DNA of 64,000 bases from Halioglobus sp. Lineage in GTDB: Bacteria > Pseudomonadota > Gammaproteobacteria > Pseudomonadales > Halieaceae. The notes beneath the pieces are model-generated. The model made no database searches and was not told where the DNA came from. It worked only from the letters and a program-made list of their open reading frames with translations. Each line of letters opens with the position of its first letter. Within the stretch, counting starts at the first letter, position 1. This document shows positions 46,273-55,823 of the stretch, piece after piece. Location: the NCBI GenBank assembly GCA_002699145.1, contig PABK01000060.1:442308-506307 (forward strand). The letters run 5' to 3'. The position numbers and the translations under genes are program-made.

Positions 46273-47012
46273 AGCTGCTCAGGCTCGCCATCCCCGGCAT
46301 CCTGCTGTTTGCGCCGCTACTGGCGCAGGCTCAGGCATCGATTCCCCTGATTTCCGTCGAGCCCGCCAGCGACGGCGGCAGCAACTACTCGGTCAGCCTG
46401 CAGGTGCTGCTGCTGATGACCGTGCTCAGCCTGCTGCCGGCCATGCTGCTAGCGATGACGTCGTTCACCCGCATCATCGTCGTGCTGGCGATCCTGCGGC
46501 AGGCGCTGGGCACGGCGCAGACACCGTCCAACCAGGTACTGCTGGGCCTGGCGCTGTTTCTCAGCCTGTTCATCATGGCGCCGGTGCTGGAGCAGGCCTA
46601 CGCGGATGGGCTGGAGCCCTACATGGAAGAGCGGATGGACCTCGATGCCGCGCTGGCCAATGTGCAGGCGCCGTTCCGCGAGTTCATGCTGGGCCAGACC
46701 CGCGAGTCGGATCTCATCATGTTCTCCGAACTGGGCGGCTATGACGGCTTCGCCAGCGACGCGGACATCCCGATGAAGGTGCTGTTGCCTTCCTTCCTGA
46801 CCAGTGAACTGAAGACGGCCTTCCAGATCGGCTTCCTGATCTTCATTCCCTTCCTGGTGATCGACCTCGTCGTCGCCAGCGTGTTGATGTCCATGGGCAT
46901 GATGATGCTGTCACCCATGCTGATATCGCTGCCGTTCAAGATTATGTTGTTCGTGCTGATCGACGGCTGGTCGCTGATCGTCGGTACGCTGGCAACCAGT
47001 TTCGTGGTGTAG
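46269..47012 (+). CDS. fliP: Flagellar export gate protein FliP
   Basis: A 247-residue core export-gate subunit with a cleavable signal peptide (KLLRLAIPGILLFAPLLAQA). Family motifs are LLMTVLSLLPAMLLAMTSFT, RIIVVLAILRQALGTAQTPS, NQVLLGLALFLSLFIMAPV and FLIFIPFLVIDLVVASVLMS. GTG start overlaps the end of fliO. Confidence 0.97.
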   Translation: MKLLRLAIPGILLFAPLLAQAQASIPLISVEPASDGGSNYSVSLQVLLLMTVLSLLPAMLLAMTSFTRIIVVLAILRQALGTAQTPSNQVLLGLALFLSLFIMAPVLEQAYADGLEPYMEERMDLDAALANVQAPFREFMLGQTRESDLIMFSELGGYDGFASDADIPMKVLLPSFLTSELKTAFQIGFLIFIPFLVIDLVVASVLMSMGMMMLSPMLISLPFKIMLFVLIDGWSLIVGTLATSFVV

Positions 47013-47026
47013 GGAGAGCGCCGGCC

Positions 47027-47296
47027 ATGACTCCTGAATCAGTCCTGGATATCAGCCGCGAGGCGCTCTACCTGACCATGCTGCTGGCCGGGCCGCTGTT
47101 GCTGTCGGCGCTGGCGGTGGGCCTGCTGATCGGGGTGTTCCAGGCGGCGACGCAGATCCAGGAGATGACCCTGAGTTTCATTCCCAAGCTGATCGCCCTG
47201 GTGTTCGCCCTGCTCATTGCCGGCCCGTGGATGCTGGCGCAGCTGCGCGACTTCACCGTCAACCTGTTCATCAACATTCCCTCCATGCTGGGTTGA
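47027..47296 (+). CDS. fliQ: Flagellar export gate protein FliQ
   Basis: An 89-residue protein with two membrane helices (YLTMLLAGPLLLSALAVGLL; IALVFALLIAGPWMLAQL) and the QAATQIQEMTLSFIPK loop, as in all FliQ proteins. GGGAG is upstream of the ATG. Lies between fliP and fliR. Confidence 0.97.
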   Translation: MTPESVLDISREALYLTMLLAGPLLLSALAVGLLIGVFQAATQIQEMTLSFIPKLIALVFALLIAGPWMLAQLRDFTVNLFINIPSMLG

Positions 47297-47302
47297 CGGC
47301 CG

Positions 47303-48070
47303 ATGCTTCTCGCCTCCGAACTTCCCGCGCTGATCCAGCAGTATTTCTGGCCCTTCGTGCGCATGTCGGCGCTGTTCCTGGCGGCTCCCATATTCGGTGC
47401 CTCGACGTTCCCGGTGCGCGCGCGCATCCTGCTGGCCGTGGCGGCGACCCTGCTGCTGGTGCCGCAGCTTCCGGCGGGGGAGGTGGTGGACGTATTCAGT
47501 ATTGCCGGCGCGCTGCTGGGCGCACAGCAGGTGGTTATCGGCGCGGCCATGGGTTTTATCGTGCAGCTTGTCTTTGCCGCGGCGGTCATCGCCGGGCAAT
47601 CACTGGCGATGACCATGGGCCTGGGTTTTGCCATGTCGGTGGACCCGCAGAACGGCGTGCAGGTGCCGGTACTCAGTCAGCTCTACGTGATCCTGGCGAC
47701 GCTGATCTTCCTCGCCGTGGACGGCCACCTGCTGTTGATACAGGCCCTGGCCAGCAGCTTCGAGCTGCTGCCGGTGGGCCTGTACGCGTTCCGCGAAACC
47801 TTCCCGCTCGATATCGTCATGCTCGGCAGCCAGATGTTCGTCAGCGCCCTGCTGATCGCGCTGCCCGCGTTGACCGCGGTGTTGCTGATCAATATCGCCT
47901 TCGGCGTGATCACGCGCGCCGCCCCGCAACTGAATATCTTCGCGGTGGGGTTCCCGGTGACCATACTTGCCGGCTTTATCTTCATCCTCTTGACGATGCC
48001 GTCGGTGTTCAAGCTGATGCTGGCGATGTTCGAGTCGGGCATGCACGACGCCCTGCTACTGGTGCGATAG
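47303..48070 (+). CDS. fliR: Flagellar export gate protein FliR
   Basis: A 255-residue polytopic export-gate subunit. Motifs: WPFVRMSALFLAAPIFGAST, QVVIGAAMGFIVQLVFAAAV, AGQSLAMTMGLGFAMSVDPQ, and LLINIAFGVITRAAPQLNIF. It starts 6 bases after fliQ. flhB follows 9 bases after its stop with AGGAGG between. Confidence 0.96.
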   Translation: MLLASELPALIQQYFWPFVRMSALFLAAPIFGASTFPVRARILLAVAATLLLVPQLPAGEVVDVFSIAGALLGAQQVVIGAAMGFIVQLVFAAAVIAGQSLAMTMGLGFAMSVDPQNGVQVPVLSQLYVILATLIFLAVDGHLLLIQALASSFELLPVGLYAFRETFPLDIVMLGSQMFVSALLIALPALTAVLLINIAFGVITRAAPQLNIFAVGFPVTILAGFIFILLTMPSVFKLMLAMFESGMHDALLLVR

Positions 48071-48079
48071 GAGGCGACG

Positions 48080-49234
48080 GTGGCAGAAGACCAGCAGAGT
48101 TCGCAGGAACGCACAGAACAGCCTACCGCGCGCCGCAAGCAGGAGGCGCGCAAGAAAGGCCAGGTTGCCCGCTCCCGCGAGCTGAACACCATGTTGTCGC
48201 TGCTCTCCGTCGCGGCGGGCGTGCTGGTCATGGGCGGCTGGATGGCGGTGGAGTTTCCCGCCCTGGTGGCCTCCTCCCTGAGCCTGGACCGCGCGGCGGC
48301 GTTCGACAGCGCCCTTGTCCCCGTGCGCTTCGTCGAGATGGTGATGTCCTCGGTACTATTGCTCACGCCGCTGTTCGCGGTGGCGATAGTGGGCGCGTTG
48401 ATCGGGCCGATGGTCATGGGCGGTTTCGTGTTCAGTGCGTCGGCCATGTCGTTCAAGCTGGAGAAAATCAATCCGCTCACCGGGCTCAAGCGCATCTTCT
48501 CCCCCAAGGGACTGATGGAGCTGCTCAAGGCGCTGTTCAAATTCGTCGTGCTGACGGCGGTCACCGTAGTGCTGTTCACGTTCCTGCTGGACGATATCCT
48601 CGAGCTGGGCAGTCTCGTGCCCGACAAGGCTTTCGCCGAGTCCGCCGGTATGCTGGCCTGGAGCCTGCTGATCCTCAGCTTCGCCATGATCGCCATCGTC
48701 ATGTTCGACGTGCCCTTTGAACTGTGGAACCACAACCGGCAGCTGAAGATGACGCGTCGCGAGGTGCAGGACGAACTGAAGGAAACCGAGGGTCGCCCGG
48801 AGGTGCGCAACCGTATCCGCGCACTGCAGCGCGAGGTGTCGCAGCGGCGCATGATGGAGGACACCCGGGAGGCCGATGTCGTGATTACCAACCCGCAGCA
48901 CTTCTCCGTCGCGCTCAAGTACGACGAGGCGCCGGGCAAGGCGCCGGTCGTCGTCGCCAAGGGTCGCGACCTTGTCGCGCTGAAGATTCGCACCGTGGCC
49001 ATCGAGAACGATGTCGCCATCTTCGAGGCTCCGCCGCTGGCCAGGGCCCTGTACGCCTCCACCGAAATCGGCCAGGAGATCCCGGAGAACCTCTACCTGG
49101 TGGTCGCCAAGGTGCTGGCCTACGTGTACCAGCTGCGCAACAGTCGTCGCAACGAATACACGCCAATGCCGGAGGACCTGTCGGTGCCGGAGGAGTATCG
49201 GGACCTTTTTACAGAAGGCTTAGACAATGATTAA
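48080..49234 (+). CDS. flhB: Flagellar export switch protein FlhB
   Basis: A 384-residue export-gate protein that switches export from hook to filament proteins. GTG start with AGGAGG. Four membrane segments lie within residues 38-210. The C-terminal cytoplasmic domain carries the autocleavage site NPQH (271-274), a variant of the common NPTH; Asn and Pro, needed for cleavage, are present. The C-terminal IPENLYLVVAKVLAYVYQL is the part resembled by the small gene at 60193-60414. The reading frame overlaps flhA by 8 bases. Confidence 0.96.
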   Translation: MAEDQQSSQERTEQPTARRKQEARKKGQVARSRELNTMLSLLSVAAGVLVMGGWMAVEFPALVASSLSLDRAAAFDSALVPVRFVEMVMSSVLLLTPLFAVAIVGALIGPMVMGGFVFSASAMSFKLEKINPLTGLKRIFSPKGLMELLKALFKFVVLTAVTVVLFTFLLDDILELGSLVPDKAFAESAGMLAWSLLILSFAMIAIVMFDVPFELWNHNRQLKMTRREVQDELKETEGRPEVRNRIRALQREVSQRRMMEDTREADVVITNPQHFSVALKYDEAPGKAPVVVAKGRDLVALKIRTVAIENDVAIFEAPPLARALYASTEIGQEIPENLYLVVAKVLAYVYQLRNSRRNEYTPMPEDLSVPEEYRDLFTEGLDND

Positions 49235-51326
49235 CCAAGCCACGGCCGCGCGGCCGATCAACCTGGGCATGTTCACGGGGCTGGGCGCGCCGGTCCTGCT
49301 GCTGCTCATGCTCATGATGATGATGCTGCCGCTGCCGCCGCTGCTGCTTGACCTGGTGTTCACCTTCAATATTGCGCTGGCCATGATCGTACTGCTCGCC
49401 GCGGTCTACGCCCTGCGGCCGCTGGATTTCGCGGCCTTTCCCAGCGTGCTGCTGATCGCCACGCTGCTGCGGCTGTCGCTGAACGTCGCCTCCACCCGGG
49501 TGGTGCTGCTCGAGGGCCACAACGGCACCGCGGCCGCCGGCAAGGTGATCGAGGCCTTCGGCGAGTTTGTCGTCGGCGGCAGTTACACCGTGGGTATCGT
49601 GGTGTTCGCGATCCTGGTGATCATCAACTTTGTCGTGGTCACCAAAGGCGCCGGGCGGATTTCCGAGGTGACCGCCCGCTTCACCCTGGACGCCATGCCC
49701 GGCAAGCAGATGGCCATCGACGCCGATCTCAACGCCGGCCTGATCGACCAGAAGGAGGCGCTGCGGCGCCGCGAGGACGTCGCCAGGGAGGCGGATTTCT
49801 ACGGCGCCATGGACGGCGCCAGCAAGTTCGTGCGCGGCGACGCCGTCGCCGGCATTCTCATCCTGTTCATCAACATCATCGGCGGCTTCGCGGTGGGTGT
49901 CCTGCAGCACGACCTGAGCGCCTCGCAGGCGGCCAACAACTACGTGCTGCTGACCATCGGCGACGGCCTGGTCGCGCAGATTCCCTCCCTGCTGTTGTCC
50001 ACCGCCACGGCGGTCATCGTGACCCGGGTGTCGGATTCCCAGGACATGGGCGAGCAGGTCATGGGCCAGCTGTTCGGCGCGCCCAGGGCGCTGCTGGTGG
50101 CGGCGTCGCTGATCGGCGTGCTGGGCCTGGTGCCGGGTATGCCGCACCTGGTGTTCCTCACGCTGGCCGGGGTGCTCGGTGGTTTCGGCTACATGCGCCT
50201 GCTGGAAGAGCGCGAGGCGGCCGCCGCGCCGGAGCCCGAACCCGAAGAGACGCCGGTGGAGTCCCAGGACATCAGCTGGGACGACGTGGTGCCGGTGGAC
50301 GAGATCGGGCTGGAGGTGGGCTACCGGCTGATCGCCCTGGTGGATAAGAACCAGGGCGGCGAACTGCTCAGCAGGATCAAGGGCGTGCGCAAGAAGCTGT
50401 CGCAGGAGCTGGGCTTTCTCATCCACCACGTGCATATCCGCGACAACCTGGAGCTGTCGCCCAACGAGTACCGCCTGAGCATTCACGATGTGGCCGTCGG
50501 CAGCGGCGAGGTGTACCCGGGCAAGGTGCTGGCGATCAACCCCGGGCAGGTGTTCGGCCAGCTCGACGGCGTGGCGACGAAGGATCCGTCCTTCGGCCTG
50601 GACGCGGTCTGGATCGAGCCCGGCCAGCGCGACGATGCCCAGGCCATGGGCTTCACGGTGGTCGACTGCGGCACGGTGATCGCCACCCACCTGAGCCAGG
50701 TGCTCAAGGAACATGCCCACGAGTTGCTCGGCCAGGACGGTGTGCAGCAACTGCTGGACAAGCTGGCCCGGACATCGCCCAAACTGGTGGAAAACCTGGT
50801 GCCGGGACAGCTGGGCCTGGGCGAGGTCACCCGCGTCATGCAGAACCTGCTCAGTGAGGGCGTATCCATCCGCGACATCAGGACCATCGCCGAGTCATTG
50901 GCGGAGCAGGCGGGCAAGAGTCAGGATACTGACGCTCTTACCGCCCAGGTGCGCATAGCGCTGGGCAGGACGATCTACCAGGAAGTCAACGGTGTCGGGG
51001 GGGAGATGTCCGTGATGACCCTGGACACCCAATTGGAACAGATATTGCAAAGTGCAGTACAGGGTTCGGGCGGTGGTCTCGAGCCATCCCTGATGGAGAA
51101 TGTCATCAACCAGATCGCCCAGGCATCGGAGCGCCTCGCCGCGCAGGGCAACACGCCGGTGTTGCTGGTCGCGGGCGGCATACGCCTGTTCTTCTCGCGC
51201 CTGCTGCGCGGCCGGACCCAGGGACTGCATGTGCTGGCATACGAGGAAATTCCCGCGAACAAGACCATCAAGGTTGTCGAGATCGTCGGCAATACCCAGG
51301 CGCCCCTGGTGGGTGCGGCGGGATGA
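49227..51326 (+). CDS. flhA: Flagellar export gate protein FlhA
   Basis: A 699-residue export-gate component. Eight membrane segments occupy residues about 10-320 (FNIALAMIVLLAAVYALRPL; GRISEVTARFTLDAMPGKQM; ATAVIVTRVSDSQDMGEQ). A linker and the large cytoplasmic chaperone-docking domain follow (LEVGYRLIALVDKNQGGELL, IATHLSQVLKEHAHELLGQD). The protein is complete. It overlaps the end of flhB. Confidence 0.97.
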   Translation: MINQATAARPINLGMFTGLGAPVLLLLMLMMMMLPLPPLLLDLVFTFNIALAMIVLLAAVYALRPLDFAAFPSVLLIATLLRLSLNVASTRVVLLEGHNGTAAAGKVIEAFGEFVVGGSYTVGIVVFAILVIINFVVVTKGAGRISEVTARFTLDAMPGKQMAIDADLNAGLIDQKEALRRREDVAREADFYGAMDGASKFVRGDAVAGILILFINIIGGFAVGVLQHDLSASQAANNYVLLTIGDGLVAQIPSLLLSTATAVIVTRVSDSQDMGEQVMGQLFGAPRALLVAASLIGVLGLVPGMPHLVFLTLAGVLGGFGYMRLLEEREAAAAPEPEPEETPVESQDISWDDVVPVDEIGLEVGYRLIALVDKNQGGELLSRIKGVRKKLSQELGFLIHHVHIRDNLELSPNEYRLSIHDVAVGSGEVYPGKVLAINPGQVFGQLDGVATKDPSFGLDAVWIEPGQRDDAQAMGFTVVDCGTVIATHLSQVLKEHAHELLGQDGVQQLLDKLARTSPKLVENLVPGQLGLGEVTRVMQNLLSEGVSIRDIRTIAESLAEQAGKSQDTDALTAQVRIALGRTIYQEVNGVGGEMSVMTLDTQLEQILQSAVQGSGGGLEPSLMENVINQIAQASERLAAQGNTPVLLVAGGIRLFFSRLLRGRTQGLHVLAYEEIPANKTIKVVEIVGNTQAPLVGAAG

Positions 51327-51340
51327 GCGGGTATAGAGGA

Positions 51341-51356
51341 TGGCCTGGGGCGTGCC
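51341..51356 (+). promoter_or_regulatory. Weak sigma-54-like site before flhF
   Basis: TGGCCT-GGGGC-GTGCC keeps GG-N10-GC spacing but matches only part of each half. It lies 23 bases before the flhF ATG, so a start near 51367 would give a short leader. This may be chance in GC-rich DNA. Confidence 0.25.
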
Positions 51357-51378
51357 GGGCCAGGCGGGGGATAACAAC

Positions 51379-52527
51379 ATGAAAATCAGGCGCTTCCTCG
51401 AGAAGGATTCGCGGACGGCGATGAGTCGCGCCCGCGCGGAGTTGGGCGCGGACGCGGTGATCCTCTCCAACAAGAGTGTCGGCGACCAGGTGGAACTGGT
51501 GGCGGCGGTGGACCTCGACGAGGCGGCCCTGGACCACAACGAGACGGTGGCGCAGCACGGCCGCCAGCCGGGCCGCGGTGCGGAACCCGTGGATTCCGGT
51601 ACCCTGGCGGAATTGCAGCGCGAACTGGGTTACCTGCGCGGCATGATCGAGGACAAGCTGTCGCAGATGTCGTGGCGCAACATGGCCGGCGTGTCCTCCG
51701 CCAAGGCGGCGGTACAGGCGCGCCTGGCAGGCCTCGGCCTGTCGCCCGCGCTGAGCGGCCTGATGGCGGATATCCTGCCCGCCCAGGGCGATGTCGACGA
51801 CTACTGGCAGGTGATCCTGCAGATGCTGGTGAGCCGCCTCGGCGTGGAACAGCAGGACCACGTGCTGGAGACGGGGGGCATCGTGGCGTTGATGGGTTGT
51901 ACCGGCGTGGGAAAAACCACCACCGCCGCCAAACTGGCCGCCCGCTGCGTACTGCGCTACGGCAGGGACGACGTCGCCCTGGTGACCACCGACATCTACC
52001 GGATCGGTGGCCAGGAGCAGTTGCAGACCTACGCCCGTTACCTCGACATTCCCTGCCTGGTCGCCACCGACGCGAAGGAACTGCGCGCGGCGCTGGGCAA
52101 GCTGCGCTCGCGGCGCCTGGTGCTGATCGACACCGCCGGTATGGGCCAGCGCGACGAACGGCTGTACCAGCAGTACCAGATGCTGCGCGCCACGGGCCTG
52201 GCTATCAACACCTACCTCGTGCTCAGCGCCACCGCGCAACTCCGGGCGCTGCAGGAAACCATCAGGGTTTTTCGCGCCAACGAGCTGGCCGGGGCGATCG
52301 TCACCAAGCTGGACGAGGCGGTCAGCCTTGGCGGCCTGCTGGACGCGTTGATAGAGAGCGAACTGCCGCTGGCCTATGTCAGTGACGGGCAGAAAGTGCC
52401 AAATGACCTGGCGCCGGCGTCGGCCAGGCACTTTGTCGACAGGGCCGTCAGGCTGGCGGAACAGGACCCTGAAACCGGCGAGGCGGCGGATATCGCGCCG
52501 CGGCAGGCAAGGATGAACAGACAGTGA
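51379..52527 (+). CDS. flhF: Polar flagellum placement GTPase FlhF
   Basis: A 382-residue SRP-type GTPase that places the flagellum at the pole. The start at 51379 gives the conserved MKIRRFLEKDSRTAMSRARA; an upstream ATG at 51340 adds 13 unconserved residues. The N-terminal basic domain is followed by the NG GTPase domain with G1 GCTGVGKTT (173-181), VTTDIYRIGGQEQL, IDTAGMGQRD and TKLDEAVSLGG. GGGGG is upstream. fleN follows with a GTGA overlap. Confidence 0.95.
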   Translation: MKIRRFLEKDSRTAMSRARAELGADAVILSNKSVGDQVELVAAVDLDEAALDHNETVAQHGRQPGRGAEPVDSGTLAELQRELGYLRGMIEDKLSQMSWRNMAGVSSAKAAVQARLAGLGLSPALSGLMADILPAQGDVDDYWQVILQMLVSRLGVEQQDHVLETGGIVALMGCTGVGKTTTAAKLAARCVLRYGRDDVALVTTDIYRIGGQEQLQTYARYLDIPCLVATDAKELRAALGKLRSRRLVLIDTAGMGQRDERLYQQYQMLRATGLAINTYLVLSATAQLRALQETIRVFRANELAGAIVTKLDEAVSLGGLLDALIESELPLAYVSDGQKVPNDLAPASARHFVDRAVRLAEQDPETGEAADIAPRQARMNRQ

Positions 52528-53381
52528 CGGGACAGGAAGCAGTGCCGTTGCCGTTGAGCCCGGCGGTGGATGTGATCGCGGTAACCAGCGGCAAGGGCGG
52601 CGTGGGCAAGACCAGCATAGCGGTCAACCTCGCGGTCAGCCTGGCGCACGCCGGGCGCGAGGTGGTCCTGTTCGACGCGGACCTGGGGCTTGCCAACGTC
52701 GACATCGCGCTGGGGTTGAAGCCCAGGCACGATATCAGCGAGGTGCTGTCCGGCGAGCGCTCCCTGGAGGACATCCTGGTGCGCGGTCCCGGCGGTATCC
52801 GTATCGTGCCGGCCACCTCCGGTGTGGCGGAAATGACGCAGTTGTCGGCGACGCAGCGGGCCGGGTTGATCCGCGCCTTCAGCGACCTGAGCGTGCCGGT
52901 CGATACCCTCATTGTGGATACCGCCGCCGGTATCGACGGCAGTGTGCTGACGTTCAGCAGCGCCTGTGAGATGGTGGTCGTGGTGGTTTGCGATGAACCC
53001 ACCTCCATCACCGACGCATACGCGCTGATCAAGGTGCTGAACCGCGACTGCGGCGTAAAGCAGTTCCAGGTACTGGCGAACATGGTGGAGCACGATTCCC
53101 AGGGCGCACAGGTCTACGCCAAGCTGCACCAGGTGGCCGAGCGGTTCCTGGACGTCAGCCTGGGATACCTGGGCGCCATTCCGCGCGATGGCTACCTGCG
53201 TCGCTCCCTGCAGCAACAGGGCGCCGTGGTGGAGCTGTATCCGGCGTCTCATGCGTCCAGGGCCCTGCGCCAGCTGGCGACGACGCTGGGCGATGGCACG
53301 CGCACGCGATCGGGTAACGGAGGACTCGGATTTTTTGTTGAACGACTGGCCTGCACGGGCAACCGCGTTGCCGAGGTTTGA
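52524..53381 (+). CDS. fleN: Flagellar number regulator FleN/FlhG (MinD-like ATPase)
   Basis: A 285-residue ATPase that limits flagellum number and restrains FleQ. The deviant Walker A is SGKGGVGKTS (22-31), followed by VVLFDADLGLANVDIALGLK and VDTLIVDTAAGIDGSVLTF. The C-terminal membrane-targeting helix is LRQLATTLGDG. GTG start overlaps the flhF stop. The flhF-fleN-fliA order is the classical one of polar-flagellated gammaproteobacteria. Confidence 0.95.
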   Translation: MTGQEAVPLPLSPAVDVIAVTSGKGGVGKTSIAVNLAVSLAHAGREVVLFDADLGLANVDIALGLKPRHDISEVLSGERSLEDILVRGPGGIRIVPATSGVAEMTQLSATQRAGLIRAFSDLSVPVDTLIVDTAAGIDGSVLTFSSACEMVVVVVCDEPTSITDAYALIKVLNRDCGVKQFQVLANMVEHDSQGAQVYAKLHQVAERFLDVSLGYLGAIPRDGYLRRSLQQQGAVVELYPASHASRALRQLATTLGDGTRTRSGNGGLGFFVERLACTGNRVAEV

Positions 53382-53386
53382 GAGCT

Positions 53387-54088
53387 ATGGGCGCCTCCGT
53401 CTACGACAACACCCTCGAGGGCAACCAGGAAGAGCTGGTCAATGGCTATCTCCCGCTGGTGAAGAAAATCGGTCTGCACATGGTGGCGAGGCTGCCGCCC
53501 TCGATCGAACTCGATGACCTGATGCAGGTGGGCGTCATCGGCTTGCTGCAGGCCAGCACCACCTACGATCCCTCGCGCGGCGCGAGCTTCGCCACCTATG
53601 CCGGCATCCGCATAAAGGGCGCCATGCTCGACGAGGTGCGGCGCAACGACTGGGTGCCGCGTTCGGTGCAGCAGAACATGAAACTCATCGCGGACACGAT
53701 AACCGAGCTGGAGTCGCAACTGGGGCGCAGCGCCAGCGACAAGGAGATCGCCGATGCGATGGATATCCCGCTGGAGGAGTATCACAAGTTGTCGCGCGAG
53801 CTGGCCTACAGCCGGCTTGCGCCACTGGATGAGACCACGCAGACGCTGGAGTCCGGCGACCCCGAGCCGTTCGCTTTCCTGGAAGATTCCAGGATGCGCG
53901 AGGATATTGTCGCGGCTATCGGTCAACTGCCGGAGCGCGAAGCGTTGATGATGTCCCTGTACTACGGCGAGGAGCTGAACCTGAAGGAAATCGGCGAGGT
54001 CATGGGCGTGTCGGAGTCGCGCGTATCGCAAATTCACGGGCAGGCGCTGGCGCGTATTCGCGCGAAACTCGCGGAGCAAACGCAATGA
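53387..54088 (+). CDS. fliA: Flagellar sigma factor FliA (sigma-28)
   Basis: A 233-residue sigma factor for late flagellar genes. Region 2 (LVNGYLPLVKKIGLHMVARL; LDDLMQVGVIGLLQASTTYD; FATYAGIRIKGAMLDEVRRN DWVPRSVQ), region 3 and region 4 (LPEREALMMSLYYGEELNLK EIGEVMGVSESRVSQIHGQ) are complete. ATG at 53387 is chosen; an in-frame TTG at 53378 overlaps the fleN stop and is possible. It recognises the sigma-28 promoters for flgM, flgK, fliC and pomA. Unusually, no che genes follow it. Confidence 0.96.
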   Translation: MGASVYDNTLEGNQEELVNGYLPLVKKIGLHMVARLPPSIELDDLMQVGVIGLLQASTTYDPSRGASFATYAGIRIKGAMLDEVRRNDWVPRSVQQNMKLIADTITELESQLGRSASDKEIADAMDIPLEEYHKLSRELAYSRLAPLDETTQTLESGDPEPFAFLEDSRMREDIVAAIGQLPEREALMMSLYYGEELNLKEIGEVMGVSESRVSQIHGQALARIRAKLAEQTQ

Positions 54089-54103
54089 CGGCCGGTGTCC
54101 CCC

Positions 54104-54874
54104 ATGGCGAGTAACTCCTCCTCCCCCGACTTTCTCTCCATCGCCGGCATCGTGGTCTGCGTGGCCGCGGTGGTGATCGGCAACCTGCTCGAGGGGGGCA
54201 CCACGGATTCCCTGGTGCAGCTGACCGCCTTCGTCATCGTGGTCGGCGGCACCCTGGGCGCGACCATGGTGCAGACACCCCTGCAGATTTTCCTGCATGG
54301 TATGAAGCGCATACGCTGGGTGTTCATGCCGCCGACATTCGACCGCGACCGGATTCTCAAGCAGATTACGGCCTGGAGCAGGATCGCGCGCAGGGAGGGC
54401 CTGCTCGGCCTGCAGAAAGCGGCGGACAAGGAGCGCGACGCATTTGCCAGGAAAGCCCTCATGCTGTTGGTGGACGGGCGTGAGCCCGAGGAGATCGCCA
54501 AGATCCTGGAAATCGAGATTCACAACATCGCCAACAGCGAGATGAACGCGGCGAGGGTGTACGAGGCGATGGGAGGCTACTCGCCCACGATCGGCATCAT
54601 CGGCGCGGTACTGGGCCTGATTCACGTGATGAACAACCTCGCCGATCCCTCGGCGCTGGGCCCGGGAATCGCCGTGGCCTTTGTCGCGACCATTTACGGC
54701 GTCGGCCTGGCCAATTTCTTTTTCCTGCCGATCGCCAACAAGCTCAAGGCGATATGTTACGACCTGTCGCAATACCAGGAGATGACCACCGAGGGCATCA
54801 TGTCCATCGCCGACGGCGAGAATCCCACGGCAATCGCGAGCAAACTGGAAGGGTACCTCGTTAAGACGGGTTAG
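54104..54874 (+). CDS. motC: Flagellar stator protein MotC (MotA-type)
   Basis: A 256-residue membrane protein of the MotA/TolQ/ExbB family. Four membrane segments; cytoplasmic loop with charged residues contacting FliG; LEIEIHNIANSEMNAARVYE, then MGGYSPTIGIIGAVLGLIHV and AVAFVATIYGVGLANFFFL. It fits MotC of the MotCD proton stator better than PomA. The ATG at 54104 is used; an in-frame GTG at 54095 is also open. motD follows after 17 bases. Confidence 0.93.
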   Translation: MASNSSSPDFLSIAGIVVCVAAVVIGNLLEGGTTDSLVQLTAFVIVVGGTLGATMVQTPLQIFLHGMKRIRWVFMPPTFDRDRILKQITAWSRIARREGLLGLQKAADKERDAFARKALMLLVDGREPEEIAKILEIEIHNIANSEMNAARVYEAMGGYSPTIGIIGAVLGLIHVMNNLADPSALGPGIAVAFVATIYGVGLANFFFLPIANKLKAICYDLSQYQEMTTEGIMSIADGENPTAIASKLEGYLVKTG

Positions 54875-54891
54875 ACCGGTCGGGCGCTGAG

Positions 54892-55791
54892 ATGGTGAAA
54901 CGCATACAGTTTGAGGAGCAGAGTAGCCACGATCGCTGGGTCGTGTCCTACGCCGACTTCATCACGCTGCTGTTCGCCTTTTTCGTCGTCATGTACTCGA
55001 TCTCCTCGGTCAACGAAGATAAATACCGGGTGTTGTCCAACGCCCTGGTGGGGGCGTTCAACGACAAGCCGATCAACCTGCGGGCGCGGCAGGTGGTGCC
55101 ACTGGTCGATACTCCGCTGTACAACGACGTGCTGTCCGCGGCCAACCAGCCCGAGTCGGAAGAGATTGTCGTGCCCCTGCGCTCCGAGGCCGGCGAGACG
55201 GTCACCGCCGAGGGCACCCGGGCGCCGGAATTCGAGGACCAGTTCTCGCAACAGGCGCTGGACGCGGCGGAGCAGGAGGTGAACGCCATTTCCGAAACGG
55301 TGGAGGAGCGCATGCAGCCCTCCATCGACGACGAGCTGATCAATGTCGAGCGCAACAAGTTCTGGCTGGAGGTGGAGATAAAATCAAGCCTGCTGTTCGA
55401 GAGCGGCCACAGTGCGCTGATCCCCAGCGCCGTGCCGTTGCTGCTGGACCTGGCGGACATTCTCGCCGAACTGCCCAACCGCATTCACGTCGAGGGCTTT
55501 ACCGACAACCAGCCGATTCGCACGCCGCTTTTTCCGTCCAACTGGGAGCTGTCCGCCGCGCGCGCCGCCGCGGTGGTCAGGCTGTTCGAGCGTCACGGGG
55601 TGGACCCGTCCCGCATGGCGTCCATCGGCTACGGCGAGTACCAGCCGGTGGGGGACAACGACACCGAGGAAGCGCGCGCCAGGAACCGGCGCGTGGTGCT
55701 GGTGGTGCTGGCCGCCATGGGCGGCAAGGACGATGACCGCATTCACGAGTTCGAACTGCTCAGGGCCAGCGTGGTCAGCGCGGATTACTGA
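54892..55791 (+). CDS. motD: Flagellar stator protein MotD (MotB-type, OmpA domain)
   Basis: A 299-residue stator partner of MotC. The N-terminal membrane helix carries the ion-binding Asp (D22 in VVSYADFITLLFAFFVVMYS). A plug and linker follow, then the C-terminal peptidoglycan-binding OmpA-like domain (IHVEGFTDNQPIRTPLFPSN WELSAARAAAVVRLFERHGV; ARNRRVVLVVL). It converges with the pilZ gene of the pomAB operon, 32 bases apart. Confidence 0.94.
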   Translation: MVKRIQFEEQSSHDRWVVSYADFITLLFAFFVVMYSISSVNEDKYRVLSNALVGAFNDKPINLRARQVVPLVDTPLYNDVLSAANQPESEEIVVPLRSEAGETVTAEGTRAPEFEDQFSQQALDAAEQEVNAISETVEERMQPSIDDELINVERNKFWLEVEIKSSLLFESGHSALIPSAVPLLLDLADILAELPNRIHVEGFTDNQPIRTPLFPSNWELSAARAAAVVRLFERHGVDPSRMASIGYGEYQPVGDNDTEEARARNRRVVLVVLAAMGGKDDDRIHEFELLRASVVSADY

Positions 55792-55823
55792 CCGGGCTCA
55801 CAGCGGCAGGTACAGGTCCGCCG

